A stretch of DNA of 64,000 nt, from contig WNYE01000034.1 in the NCBI GenBank assembly GCA_021396245.1, positions 248,001 to 312,000 on the forward strand, read 5' to 3'. The notes beneath the pieces were generated by a model that had not been told where the DNA came from, did not search any database, and was given only the letters and a program-made list of their open reading frames with translations. Positions 51,670 to 61,280 of this stretch are shown here, one piece after another; the first letter of the stretch is position 1, and each line of letters begins with the position of its first letter. Origin of the DNA: Sporothrix humicola (Eukaryota; Ascomycota; Sordariomycetes; Ophiostomatales; Ophiostomataceae). A program made the position numbers and the translations under genes.

Positions 51670-53949
51670 CTAACGACTGTCGGGGGTCCGCGGCTTGTCC
51701 GCGGTCTGGGAACGTTCCCGTCGGCGCCTTCTGTCGTCTCGGCTTGTGTCGCGGCTTGTGTCGCGGCTTGGACTTGAACGTGGACTGCGGCTTCGGTGTC
51801 TGCCCAGTCTGGGGCCATGTCTATCCCAATCTCGACTCCGACTCCGAACCCGAGACCGCCAGCGGCCGTTGTCACTGGCCTTTTCTTTGGCCCTTTCGGC
51901 GGCCACCTTGTTGAACCTTTCATCAATCTGCCGCAGGGCCACGTCGAATTGAGCGTTGCCCAAGGGCGGGGTATTGATGTCATCGGGCGTGGGTTGGCCA
52001 TGGTCCTGGGCTGCATTTGCATTGTTCTTCTGGGTCATCCCACGGAGAGTTCCCTCGATAAGCTGATCGACATCCAACAGGTGATTCTGGTGAATTTCCT
52101 GGTGAACAGTCTGCTGAGCTGCCTGAGCTGCTTGGACGGGCTGGACCGCCTGGACGGCTTGGACGGCTTGGGCATCGGAGTCGACTTCCATATTGTGGTT
52201 GTCGGACTCGACACTGGGCAGAATCCTGTAGCTCGGGTGCTGCACCGTCTGGCCGTCGGCGGCAAACAGGATCTGGTCGCTTTCGGTGGCCACATAGTAC
52301 GGAGGCAGTCTGTCGCCGTCCAGGCTGCGGGACTTCAAAAGGTTCATCTCGCGCACAAAGTGGCCGGCCTTCTCCTCCTTGTAGGCCTCCACCTCGGCGT
52401 CCATGCCCGCGTCGTACAGATTGCAGGCGGTGGCCCACTCGCAGGCCATGCGGAAGGCGGCGTCCACGGTGCCCACACAGTGGCCAAAGCCGTGATCGTT
52501 GATTCCTGGAGGCTGCGGCGCGAGACAGAGGCCGTCGACTTCGTCCGCAGTAAAGTGGCCAAAGAGCCGGGCGAGCTCCCGCAGGACGCGGGAGTGCATC
52601 CGCGCTTTGTGGGTGTGGTGGGGTGTGATGTACTTCTGACCACCACGGGGCATGTGCGTGGCCATGAGGCGGTCGGTGACCAGCGGGAGCAGGCGGACGG
52701 GGATGTCGTCTGACGTTCTGCCGTCGCGGGTGCGGCCCCCGCCATTGATGAGGGCGGCAATCTCGGCCTTGGTTTGCGGGCCCTTGCGGAGGAGGCGTAG
52801 TGCCTGCACGAGAAACTTGACGAGCAGCAGGGGCGTGCTGGGCCGGCGCGTCGTGCTGACAAAATGCAACCGGCGGCCGTGCAGCAGGCGCACCCACGCG
52901 GGCTGGCCGGCAAAGTTGTTGCCGGTAAAGCCGGGGAGGGTGACAAAGAGGGAAAACTCGGTGCCCTCCTGCGTGGGAGGTGAGTTGCCACCGTTGAGCT
53001 CGTCGAGAATGCTGGCCGGCAGGACGACGACGTGGCCCGCCTGCACGAGATGGCCAGCCGCCCGGGACATGGGGATCGTGTTGTCCACATGGTCCAGGCG
53101 GTGGGGGTGCGGCCCATAGTGTCCGCCATAGCGGGAAGGCTCCACCATGATCTCCATGGCCTTGTCGGAAAGGACTTCCTGCGGCAGATCTAGAATGGTG
53201 CCCGCGCTCATTTCACGGGCGGGCCGCACCATGTGGAACACGGGGCACCAGAAGCCGTCAGGCCTGCCGTTGTGGTTGCCCGACGCACTGTTGTAAATGT
53301 CGTGCTGGTACCACATGAGCGAGCGCGCCTTCAGGTTGGTGTCGTCTGGCGTGTACACGCCGGGATCCATGCACTGGTCGCGCACAAAGTCGTCAATCTG
53401 CTGGCGCTGGTGCTGGATGTCGATGTTGTCCCCGCTGCTGGCGGTGTCCACATCCATATCGACGTCAACCTCATCCTCGCCGTCAGCCTCGACGGTGTCA
53501 GTGGCTTCAGTGTCTTCGCCGTGAGCGGTGGTCTTGACGGCGCTGGCGTTTTCGTCGTTGCGCGCCTTCACCTCCGCCTCCTTCGCCTCGGCTTTGGCCT
53601 TCTCCTTGTACGTGCTCAAGTACGTGCAGTTCTCGTCAAGGAGGACCACACACTCGGCTAGCAGCTGCTGAATCTGCTGGTGGAGTGCTTCCTTCTCGGC
53701 GTACACGCGCTCCGCGTCGGCAGGGCTCGTTGTGTCCTGCTGGCGGCACGCTTCGACGTCCTTTTGGAGACGCGCAACTTTTGCCTTCTTCTCGTCAAAA
53801 AGGTCTCGCCAGTCTTGTTCGATGCCGGTGCTGTGCGCGTCCTCATCACCGTGCACATCTTCGGCGCTCCAGCCATTATGAGACCTGAATCGGGTCCACA
53901 TCTTGGAGGACTGTGCAGTGGGGTATGTGAGAAGATGGTGGAATGGCAT
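51670..53949 (-). CDS. Gene D: uncharacterised protein with coiled coil and Arg/Ser-rich tail
   Basis: A 759-residue open frame. The start could also be the Met at 53901. Residues about 45-130 form a charged coiled coil (DWRDLFDEKKAKVARLQKDV...), then an acidic stretch (EDEVDVDMDVDT). The middle contains GRPDGFWCPVFHMVRPAREM, AGHLVQAGHVVVLPASILDE, GRRLHFVSTTRRPSTPLLLV and VLRELARLFGHFTADEVDGL, parallel in order to gene C. Near residue 630 is a QAVQAVQAVQPVQAAQAAQQ repeat. The last 70 residues are Arg/Ser dipeptide-rich (RSRVRSRSRDWDRHGP, SRSPRSSPSRDTSRD), a composition typical of nuclear RNA-processing proteins, though it can arise by simple-sequence expansion. No named domain recognised. Confidence 0.65.
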   Translation of the reverse strand: MPFHHLLTYPTAQSSKMWTRFRSHNGWSAEDVHGDEDAHSTGIEQDWRDLFDEKKAKVARLQKDVEACRQQDTTSPADAERVYAEKEALHQQIQQLLAECVVLLDENCTYLSTYKEKAKAEAKEAEVKARNDENASAVKTTAHGEDTEATDTVEADGEDEVDVDMDVDTASSGDNIDIQHQRQQIDDFVRDQCMDPGVYTPDDTNLKARSLMWYQHDIYNSASGNHNGRPDGFWCPVFHMVRPAREMSAGTILDLPQEVLSDKAMEIMVEPSRYGGHYGPHPHRLDHVDNTIPMSRAAGHLVQAGHVVVLPASILDELNGGNSPPTQEGTEFSLFVTLPGFTGNNFAGQPAWVRLLHGRRLHFVSTTRRPSTPLLLVKFLVQALRLLRKGPQTKAEIAALINGGGRTRDGRTSDDIPVRLLPLVTDRLMATHMPRGGQKYITPHHTHKARMHSRVLRELARLFGHFTADEVDGLCLAPQPPGINDHGFGHCVGTVDAAFRMACEWATACNLYDAGMDAEVEAYKEEKAGHFVREMNLLKSRSLDGDRLPPYYVATESDQILFAADGQTVQHPSYRILPSVESDNHNMEVDSDAQAVQAVQAVQPVQAAQAAQQTVHQEIHQNHLLDVDQLIEGTLRGMTQKNNANAAQDHGQPTPDDINTPPLGNAQFDVALRQIDERFNKVAAERAKEKASDNGRWRSRVRSRSRDWDRHGPRLGRHRSRSPRSSPSRDTSRDTSRDDRRRRRERSQTADKPRTPDSR

Positions 53950-56197
53950 TTTGAACGAGTGGTTGGGTTGCTAGAATGGCAAGATGTAGATGATAAAGAG
54001 AATGGATGTTTGCAACACTTGGTTGCGGTACGAGGGGGAAAAATGAAGTTGAGGATGTAGAGAGAGGAACAGGGGTTGAAACGACGTTGCGAGCATGAGA
54101 GTACTAGTCACAACACACAAAATAATATTTGTGCCCATGGCTATATATTGTGGTTTACTAGTTAGAACATAAAAGTGAACTAAGGTACTAGTAAGATAAA
54201 ATTCAATGTTTTTTTGCGCACAACCAGGCGCAAAACGTTGTTTTAGCCAATGATCGTTCGATCGCATTCAAACGGATTGACCAACCACACGGCGAGCGCA
54301 TTCACACGGTCGAAGGTTCATTTTGTCTATGCCTAATTCTCTCTGCCTCACCCCCTTGAAAATTTCATTTGTGCGTTGAACTAACTGCAGACATGATCTT
54401 AGATCGATATCTGCTTATAAAAGTACGAATCAAAGGAAACTAGTAGGTTGTGCACGGGCGGTCTGCATCGTGATTCGTTCGATCTCTTCTTGCATACAAT
54501 ATCTCTTCCTCTTGTACCGAAGCACGAGACTTTCCGGTGTATCGGAGACGGTGTTTGCCTTTGTACTTATCCCGGCGTTTCCGTATTAGATACACTCGTA
54601 TTAACGATTACCCCATCCCTATGCGACAGTTGCCGAGAGTCACGATCGCTGCCCCGTGACTTTTCGCTTCTTATATTGCAATGTTGCATTGGCGCAGGTT
54701 GATAGTCGACTGGACGGATATCAGTATCTCTGTTGCCTATGAGAATATCAACCTTACCACATCATTTCGCTGATCATGTACTATATCTTCTCTATCTGCT
54801 CCACATGCTCTTCCTATTCTGATCGTGACATCGTGTGCTGCATTCCACTTTATGTCTTTTGTATTCCTGCTTGTCCTTGCACGTTGTAGCACTCCATCCT
54901 TCGTTATACAACCGTTATACACCTTTGGCAAGCGACTCTGCATTATTGTATCCGTATTGCTTTGTTTTCCTTGCATATTGTCATGAATATCTTGAACATC
55001 TATTTACCCACCGATATCAAATAAAGTTTTCACTTACCGCCTTGGCCTTCTTCATAACCTCCTCTATTTGTTCAACAAACATTAAACCTTCACTATTCCA
55101 TGTTATCTTGCATGCATTCACCGGTTCCATGTTGCTTCTCTTTGTCGTCACTGCCGGAAACTTAAAATTTGCTTACTCGGTCTATCTCCTCTGGTTCGTG
55201 TTGGATTATATTGTCATACATTCGGTTATTTTGTCCTTTTTTTCTACGGTATTTATCTGTCATCCAGTTATTCAACTCTTCAATGTACGTACTTCTCACG
55301 ACAAATCTATATCAAAGAATGGTCATATACGTGTTGGTTACAGGCCCGATAGATCCTTCACTGCCTGTGAGGCATCTACTTGGTAATAGACGGGCCTAAG
55401 GTCATGGTTACATCTGATGACACGGAAATCAGTGACCTAACCTCAACATCAGGACGGACATTATAATCATGAACAAACAGTATTGCAGTAGATTATTTTA
55501 CTTGGGACATGACCATTATATGGTGAAACTTTCTGCGCAGGACGGATGGATCTCGGCATGATTTTCTATTGCATATTCTTCAACTTCTTACCTCTTAAGC
55601 AGCCAACGGCTCCCTCACAGTCTATACGATCTACAGAGTATACTATTCTCGCATTCTGCCAAGGCCAGTATTGCGATAGGAAAAAAAACTGACAAGACAA
55701 TCTGTCGGTCATTGGGGACCAATATCCTGCATGGCAAGCAACAAGTAGCATCGTGTGACTGGCAGTACAACGTGCTGTCGCCGGTGTCTCGACACCTCAA
55801 GAGACAGCTTTTCAAAGGTTATGTCTTCGCTTATCTTGTGTCTTGTCGCCATTGTCTGTGTTGTTTCGGAAGAGTAAATGCAAAAGATGAAAAAATCTGC
55901 ACCGAAACATGTTAAACATGACGTTGAATTTTGGTCCCGTGATATTCAATTCGTTGACCAATCATATGGCGATGTTCTCACCATCTCCACTATTAGTGTT
56001 GATTACTTCTTTCCCTTTTCGGACTTACACGGTTTCGTTGCCAGACCCACCAGAATTGCTGCAGTCTCCACCGTACCTTCCATCCCAACCACGATGAGCC
56101 CCTTTTGTTTATTTTGTAGGTGATTGGCAGCCGGCGTCCTTCGGCTGGCGAAAACATCATTGCACACAATTCCACAGTCTCAATTCTCACCTCTTCC
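53950..56197. other. AT-rich spacer upstream of gene D
   Basis: 2.2 kb of AT-rich DNA. A hydrophobic open frame of 183 codons at 54,835-55,386 reflects T-rich composition and is not accepted as a gene. No repeat family, transposon protein or RNA gene recognised. Confidence 0.5.
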
Positions 56198-57163
56198 ATG
56201 GTCAACACATCGTCCCCATCCCAGACTACCTCCCACCCAGAAAACCAAACACAAGCCGCCACCCACGCTATTGGCGCATTTCCAACTTCAAGACAAACCG
56301 CGCCGTTCATCACATCGTCAACTTGCTGGCAGTCTCTCCTATGCTCAACACACGAAAATATCCTCCTACCACACGCGACAGCCCCCCAACATATGCTCAC
56401 TCCACCGGTCGGTCATCCATCACAATGGACCAATCCATCACCACCATCACGACCCGCCCACGGCGCTCGGGTGGTCCCCCCTCTGCGTCCACAGACGGCA
56501 CACCGATGTGATACCTTAGTGAGAACTGGTGGTCGCTCTACCCACGCGAGGGAATGGCCCACTCCTTTCCAGATACACCTGGGGCGGTTTGCAAGACATG
56601 GACGGGTGCTTGGGTGGGTTCTGGCAGCACAGCATTGGCACGAAGCAGCTCTCAGCCGTCACGCTGCCGATCTGGACCGCCATTGCGTCGTCTTTGAGCC
56701 GGTGGCTGCCAACGGCGATGACAACAGAAATGGCAACGGCACCAACACTAGCATCACCGCCACTGTTAGCCCGCCGCCATGCTCCAGTACACTTTGGTCT
56801 TCTTTCTACCCACGCACCAGGCCTACAGTGTCCCATTGTCCTCCCAGCCAAAGACGCTTACGAAACGACGAGAGCCTTTTCCCTACTCAAATCGACAGAC
56901 TAGAATCAACTTGTCCACCATCGTCACGACCCACACACTGCGTTTCAAACACCCACACTACGACAGCGAAACAGCCAGACAATATACGATATACGACGTC
57001 AGAGTATGGACGTGATTGCGAGCATTTTCTATCACAGTCTCTGAGATCAAATTCGATGAGGGAGGAGATAGGGGGCTTTGGTCGTGCACGGGACGAGCGA
57101 CTTGGCATTCCTGGGAGGCATTGGTGGATGGTGGAATACGGGAATTGCGTTATTGATTATTGA
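56198..57163 (+). CDS. Possible gene or gene remnant of unknown type
   Basis: A 321-codon open frame from the ATG at 56198 (TCCATGGTC). The product is rich in Ser, Thr, Pro and His with no hydrophobic core, signal peptide or known motif. Other frames of the same segment also stay open for 100 codons or more (for example 56,529-56,903), so the true coding frame is unclear and a decayed or frameshifted gene is equally possible. It is listed because an open frame this long is unlikely by chance in DNA of this composition. It lies between AT-rich spacer and gene E. Confidence 0.3.
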   Translation: MVNTSSPSQTTSHPENQTQAATHAIGAFPTSRQTAPFITSSTCWQSLLCSTHENILLPHATAPQHMLTPPVGHPSQWTNPSPPSRPAHGARVVPPLRPQTAHRCDTLVRTGGRSTHAREWPTPFQIHLGRFARHGRVLGWVLAAQHWHEAALSRHAADLDRHCVVFEPVAANGDDNRNGNGTNTSITATVSPPPCSSTLWSSFYPRTRPTVSHCPPSQRRLRNDESLFPTQIDRLESTCPPSSRPTHCVSNTHTTTAKQPDNIRYTTSEYGRDCEHFLSQSLRSNSMREEIGGFGRARDERLGIPGRHWWMVEYGNCVIDY

Positions 57164-57840
57164 TTACACTTTGATTTGCATGGATCATTCATACGCCAGA
57201 TATTCAATTCAATAATGGTTCTCAATACATTGCAACAGCGTCCACGGCAACTGCATATCCTATTCGTGCCTATCTGTTATCGTCATTTCCTTTGTCGATG
57301 CTACACTTGTTAACTGTTGTTGAACTGTTCTCGAGATCACCATCTAACTCATTAGCTGTCATCAAACTGCACCACGGTTCCGACTCCTGTCCATTAACAG
57401 ACACAACTAAATAGCCACAAACATAAGGTCTCGTTTCCTGATGCACAATAGGGGATAGGGAATGGCTGCAGCATATGGATAGAGAAGGAAGTACCCCGAG
57501 GACAGCGATGGTAGGCCCAAAACACGCTGAGCTCCAGTGGGCAGCTTCAGCGGGATCATGGAAGAGACCACCTGTATCTTCGCTTTCCTCAAGCTAGATG
57601 CTCTGGCTGCTCTAGCCCTACTTGCCATGTTTACCGCTAGACGCGTCGACGCGTCGTGTTGTCCTGCCACTTTCCTTAGTTTCCAGGAAGCCAGACACTA
57701 ATATCCCCCAATTCTTCCGTCTCGTCCCCCTCCGTCCCTCCTTCCTTTCTCTCCTTTTCTCCTCATGCTACGCTTCCGAATATCGACCCTGTGCCTGCTT
57801 TTTGACGATTTACGACGAAACGACGGAACGAACAATCGAT
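57164..57840. other. Intergenic, upstream of gene E
   Basis: No gene seen. It holds the paired ACGCGT elements listed separately and, from 57,720, a CT-rich leader ending at the gene E start (GATATGTCC). Confidence 0.5.
57636..57654. promoter_or_regulatory. Double ACGCGT element upstream of gene E
   Basis: GCTAGACGCGTCGACGCGT contains two ACGCGT palindromes (57641 and 57649), about 190 bp before the gene E start. Its first 12 bases are identical to the element upstream of gene A. Confidence 0.45.
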
Positions 57841-58608
57841 ATGTCCAAGGTAGTATCCCCTGAAATGGATGCGCTAATTGCGGAGCTTCTTAGGGGCGAC
57901 GAGGGCGGCAACGGGACGGAGCCGACTCGTCTGACACTCGAAGACCTCTTTGCGCGACAGATCCGGATTCAAAAGGCGCAAGCTCTCATTGAGTACGGCC
58001 GCCTTAAAATCGAAGACGAACGGCTCGAGCTGGACAAGAAACGATACGCCATCGAATTCAACAACAGCCAGCGTCTGATGGACCTTGTGGAGGGGGCGAC
58101 CCCATACCAAGCCCAGCTGATGCAGGCTGCGAAAGACGGATGGCAGAACACGTCCCTTGCGATCCTTCAGGGCGCCAACGTGACAGCGGGGGCAGTTCAC
58201 GACGGTGCCCGGAACGACTGGAAGGCGCTGATGCTGCCGCCATTTTCGACGTTGGGTGGAGGCGCGCTCATTTCTTTGTGCACTTAGGCAGTGGTCAAAC
58301 ATGGCAAGGACATGACTAGCTGGATTCGCAAGCGCTTCAAATCCATTTGGGGGGGCTATATACGGCCCGGGGTCTCAAAGGTGAAGGGTGCTTGGGATCT
58401 TGTTTGGTCATGTTTTGTTTCTGGTGAAGAAGCGCAGGGAGTTCGGGCAGGGTCACCGGATGGAGGGATTCAGGATGGAGGGAATGGGGATGGTGGGATT
58501 AGGGGGAATAGCATGGAGATGCAGGCGGTTCTTGGAGGACAGGGAGGGGCGGAGGGAGGAGATGGAGCGATGGGCTTGGATGGTTGGCAGGGTGGTTGGC
58601 AAGGGTAG
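57841..58608 (+). CDS. Gene E: uncharacterised protein; frame interrupted by one in-frame TAG
   Basis: From MSKVVSPEMDALIAELLRG the frame runs 148 codons to a TAG at 58285-58287, then continues in the same frame for 106 more codons (AVVKHGKDMTSWIRKRFKSI, WGGYIRPGVSKVKGAWDLVW) to a second stop. A 108 bp intron, 58180-58287, with donor GTGACA and acceptor CACTTAG preceded by TCATTTCTTTG, would remove the stop in phase and leave 219 residues; I favour this. Stop readthrough or a nonsense mutation are alternatives. The N-terminal half is a long charged helix (FARQIRIQKAQALIEYGRLK, DERLELDKKRYAIEFNNSQR). The C-terminus is Gly/Asp/Met-rich. No known domain. Confidence 0.55.
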
Positions 58609-58611
58609 GGC

Positions 58612-59010
58612 ACGGGTTGGTTCATTGTGGATAGGCAATTGGGCAATTGGGTAGATAGGTAGATAGGTAGATAGGTAGGTAGGTAGGTAGTTAATAGATA
58701 GGTATATAGCCAGGGCGACAGACTGGCACCTCTACGCGGTGTCCTGGACGAGTACTTGCAATTTGCACGGAAACCAAGACCAGTCTATCATGTATATTAG
58801 CATATGTGTCTTGGACCAATAGAGTTTGTTCTTACATTTCCTTCGTCTTTGATACTATCATAGTGGCAGAAATTAAAGGTGGTCTGTATCGTGGTGGTTG
58901 GAATACAAAGTGTTCTGTTAAGTAGGGAATGTTGCCGCGTTCACCTGTATTTATTCAAGCCTCTTTAGATTTATCTAGGCCTCCTCAGTCTTATCCATAC
59001 CTCTTCGAAT
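58612..59010. other. Intergenic with GGTAGATA repeat
   Basis: A microsatellite (GTAGATAG and GTAG units, 58,650-58,691) is followed by about 300 bp of AT-rich sequence. CCTC(T/C)T-type words recur near 58,960-59,010 (AAGCCTCTTTAGA, AGGCCTCCTCAGT, ATACCTCTTCGAA), at the 3' end of gene F. No gene seen. Confidence 0.6.
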
Positions 59011-59946
59011 CTAGTTAGACTTGTCCAAACCACGGACAGCCTCATCGGCATGCTCCAGATACAGTCTGTGCACAGGAGACCCACCGGACGGGGGAAGTCC
59101 ATGGCACGTGCAAGCTTGTATGTAGAGCATAAATATGCCACAAAGATGCTTGACCCATACTTTCCGGACGCCGAACACCTGAAGAGATGGCGTATTCCCG
59201 GAGCTCATCAGATCGAAACATTTTTCAAGGGATTTCCTTATGCCCTTGGGTCCGATATTCAGGTCCCTCGGGCACTGCGCAGCGGCCGGCCTCCACATGT
59301 TGTTGAGCGCCTTGGTGACGGTCATTTCCCGGTGTATCTTGAACAATCGGTCGAGCTCGGCCTTGCCATCGCTGAGGCTTTTACTGTACAGCTGTCTCTT
59401 TTTCCTTTCAAACTGTATCCCGGTCACCGGGTCGGGCGGATAGAGGTACCTGTACCACTCCCGATTTGCGTCGACGAGGCACGTCGCCATGACACGGACC
59501 GCGTTGGTGTACGTCTGGCTGGGGTCGTCGCCGGGCCGGTAGTCCAAATAGCGGAAGATGCTGTCCATCATGTCGGCAAACCCCGCCAGGATCGCGACGT
59601 AGTTCTTGGCTGCTACCTTGGCGGCTTTGCGGGCATTGGGCTTGCTCATGCTGATATCAGATCCGTCCATCCGCTGGAGGTTCGTGAGCGCCGAGACGCT
59701 CGTGTCGTGGATCTCGACGACGGCCTGGCGGATGTCCTGGAGCAGATTGTGGGCATCGGTGACCGTGAACGCTGGAACCGTGATGGTTTGTGTCTCGGCG
59801 TCAGCGGACGAGGCGGTGGTTGAGATGACCGCTGGACTTGTTATTGGACTTTTCGTCTCGTTTTCGTACGGTGGGAGTGTCGAAGTATCTGTCTCATCGA
59901 GAGACAAGACGCTGTCGACGTCGGTGGTGACTTTGTTGTCGGTCAT
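59011..59946 (-). CDS. Gene F: uncharacterised protein, tandem paralogue of gene G
   Basis: I start at MTDNKVTTDVDSVLSLDET (59946), giving 311 residues. An upstream ATG at 60171 adds an implausible leader, while the inner start aligns with gene G. The product is mainly helical and soluble: a Ser/Thr/Pro-rich N-terminus, then LLQDIRQAVVEIHDTSVSAL, KVAAKNYVAILAGFADMMDS, MATCLVDANREWYRYLYPPD, HREMTVTKALNNMW, SLEKCFDLMSSGNTPSL and VWVKHLCGIFMLYIQACTCH. No known domain. The pattern of helices ending in a conserved LY.EHA motif is shared with gene G. Confidence 0.7.
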   Translation of the reverse strand: MTDNKVTTDVDSVLSLDETDTSTLPPYENETKSPITSPAVISTTASSADAETQTITVPAFTVTDAHNLLQDIRQAVVEIHDTSVSALTNLQRMDGSDISMSKPNARKAAKVAAKNYVAILAGFADMMDSIFRYLDYRPGDDPSQTYTNAVRVMATCLVDANREWYRYLYPPDPVTGIQFERKKRQLYSKSLSDGKAELDRLFKIHREMTVTKALNNMWRPAAAQCPRDLNIGPKGIRKSLEKCFDLMSSGNTPSLQVFGVRKVWVKHLCGIFMLYIQACTCHGLPPSGGSPVHRLYLEHADEAVRGLDKSN

Positions 59947-60416
59947 GATAAATGATAACGATAAAAATGTGATTTTACTAAAGGGAGTTTGATGTCGTTG
60001 ATGGCCAGACACGTGCCGTCTCAATGCCCTGGCGTCGATGAGATAATATCGTCGTGGGATAACAGATATAAATAAATAAATAAAATGTTGTCCATGGTGC
60101 CGGAACTGCGGAACTGGGCGGAAAATATGAAAAAGGCCGGCAGGTGGGCAATCTGGCTGTGACATATACACCCCAAACCCTGACCTCTATGACGGCTCAG
60201 GGTCGGTTACAAAAGGCTTTGAAAATATTTAGTCAGGCGCTACAAGAGACCGGCCCGAACCCTGAATTGTGAGGATTACACATAACAGGATCTCAGGTCC
60301 CTCTACGAGGCTGGCTCGGCTGGCTCTGTTCACCATTCAGTTCAATGCCCCATGGAGACTGGTTGATATTAGTCACTTTTAAATTCTATTCTACTTCAAC
60401 TACGTCACAAGTAACC
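59947..60416. other. Gene F promoter region
   Basis: The motif GACCGGCCCGAACCCTG followed by AATTGTGAGGATTACACATA at about 60,248-60,284 recurs in nearly the same form 260-300 bp upstream of gene G. No gene seen. Confidence 0.6.
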
Positions 60417-61280
60417 TCACTGTGTCAGCCCAACCACGCTGGGAAAGCTCTCCCGCTTATCCAAGTCCCGCAAAATCTGTCCGGCATAGTCCATGTACAG
60501 CTTGGACACGGGCAACGTACCCTTGACTGGTGCCCCCATTTTTGTGCAGGAGTGAATGTAGAGTATAAACGTCCCGCTCACGTGCTTCGTCCAGGTCCGC
60601 CGAGCCGAAAAGTACGCCAGGCCGGGCGTCTTGTCGGCGTCCATCATCGCCAGGCAACGTTCCAGCGGCATGTAGACATGGCTTCTCCTGTAGACCCCGA
60701 TTAGGGCGGGAAACTCGGTTACAAGGTCGGGGTCCCGCAGGCGGTTCAGCGTCTTTGTTGTCGCAATGTTCCGGTGGATGGCGAGCAGCTGGTCGAAGCG
60801 CAGCCCGTCGTCGAGGATGCGCTTCCCGCTGTGGCCGTCCGGGTACAAATACAGAAACCAGGCCGTGTTCGCGTCGACCAGGCAGCCGGCCAGGATGTGC
60901 ACGACCTCGGCGAACCCGCGGTTGCGGTAGCTCATGTAAAACTGGATACTGACCATCATGGCCTGGAATTCGCTGAGGAGGGCAACAAAATTCTTCGCGG
61001 CCGTGCGGGCCTCTCTGCGGGCGTCGGCCGGGCTCATGTACGACGGCGCGCCGGTCAGCAGGGCGGCCGTCGTGTCGTGGATTTCGTGGACGGCCTGGCA
61101 GATGCCCCGGAGGACCTGTTCAACATCGTTGATGGTGTATGGCCGGTCGTTGTTCGTGGTGGAAGAAGCCGGCTTTGCAGTCTCTGCAGTCTCGCCTGCG
61201 GAAAAAGAGGCTGCCACTTTGCCTGTGCTGTCGACAGACACAAAGCTGCCGACCTCGGTGGTCACTTTCTCGTCAGGCAT
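60417..61280 (-). CDS. Gene G: uncharacterised protein, tandem paralogue of gene F
   Basis: The start MPDEKVTTEVGSFVSVDST (61280) aligns with gene F and gives 287 residues. Shared blocks are VLRGICQAVHEIHDTTAALL, ARTAAKNFVALLSEFQAMMV, LAGCLVDANTAWFLYLYPDG, HRNIATTKTLNRL, PLERCLAMMDADKTPGL, TWTKHVSGTFILYIHSCTKM and a LYMDYA motif near the end. It is soluble and helical, with no signal peptide or membrane span. It is transcribed in the same direction as gene F and divergently from gene H, with which it shares a 731 bp promoter region. Function unknown. The pair's retention of a full-length frame with moderate divergence argues for selection on both copies. Confidence 0.72.
   Translation of the reverse strand: MPDEKVTTEVGSFVSVDSTGKVAASFSAGETAETAKPASSTTNNDRPYTINDVEQVLRGICQAVHEIHDTTAALLTGAPSYMSPADARREARTAAKNFVALLSEFQAMMVSIQFYMSYRNRGFAEVVHILAGCLVDANTAWFLYLYPDGHSGKRILDDGLRFDQLLAIHRNIATTKTLNRLRDPDLVTEFPALIGVYRRSHVYMPLERCLAMMDADKTPGLAYFSARRTWTKHVSGTFILYIHSCTKMGAPVKGTLPVSKLYMDYAGQILRDLDKRESFPSVVGLTQ

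Noticed and set aside
54835..55386. 183-codon hydrophobic open frame
   Set aside because: Located in T-rich DNA where hydrophobic codons are expected; no membrane-protein layout, start context or homology seen.
60171..60173. Upstream ATG for gene F
   Set aside because: The added 75 residues do not align with gene G, whereas the inner ATG starts the shared KVTT(D/E)V sequence.
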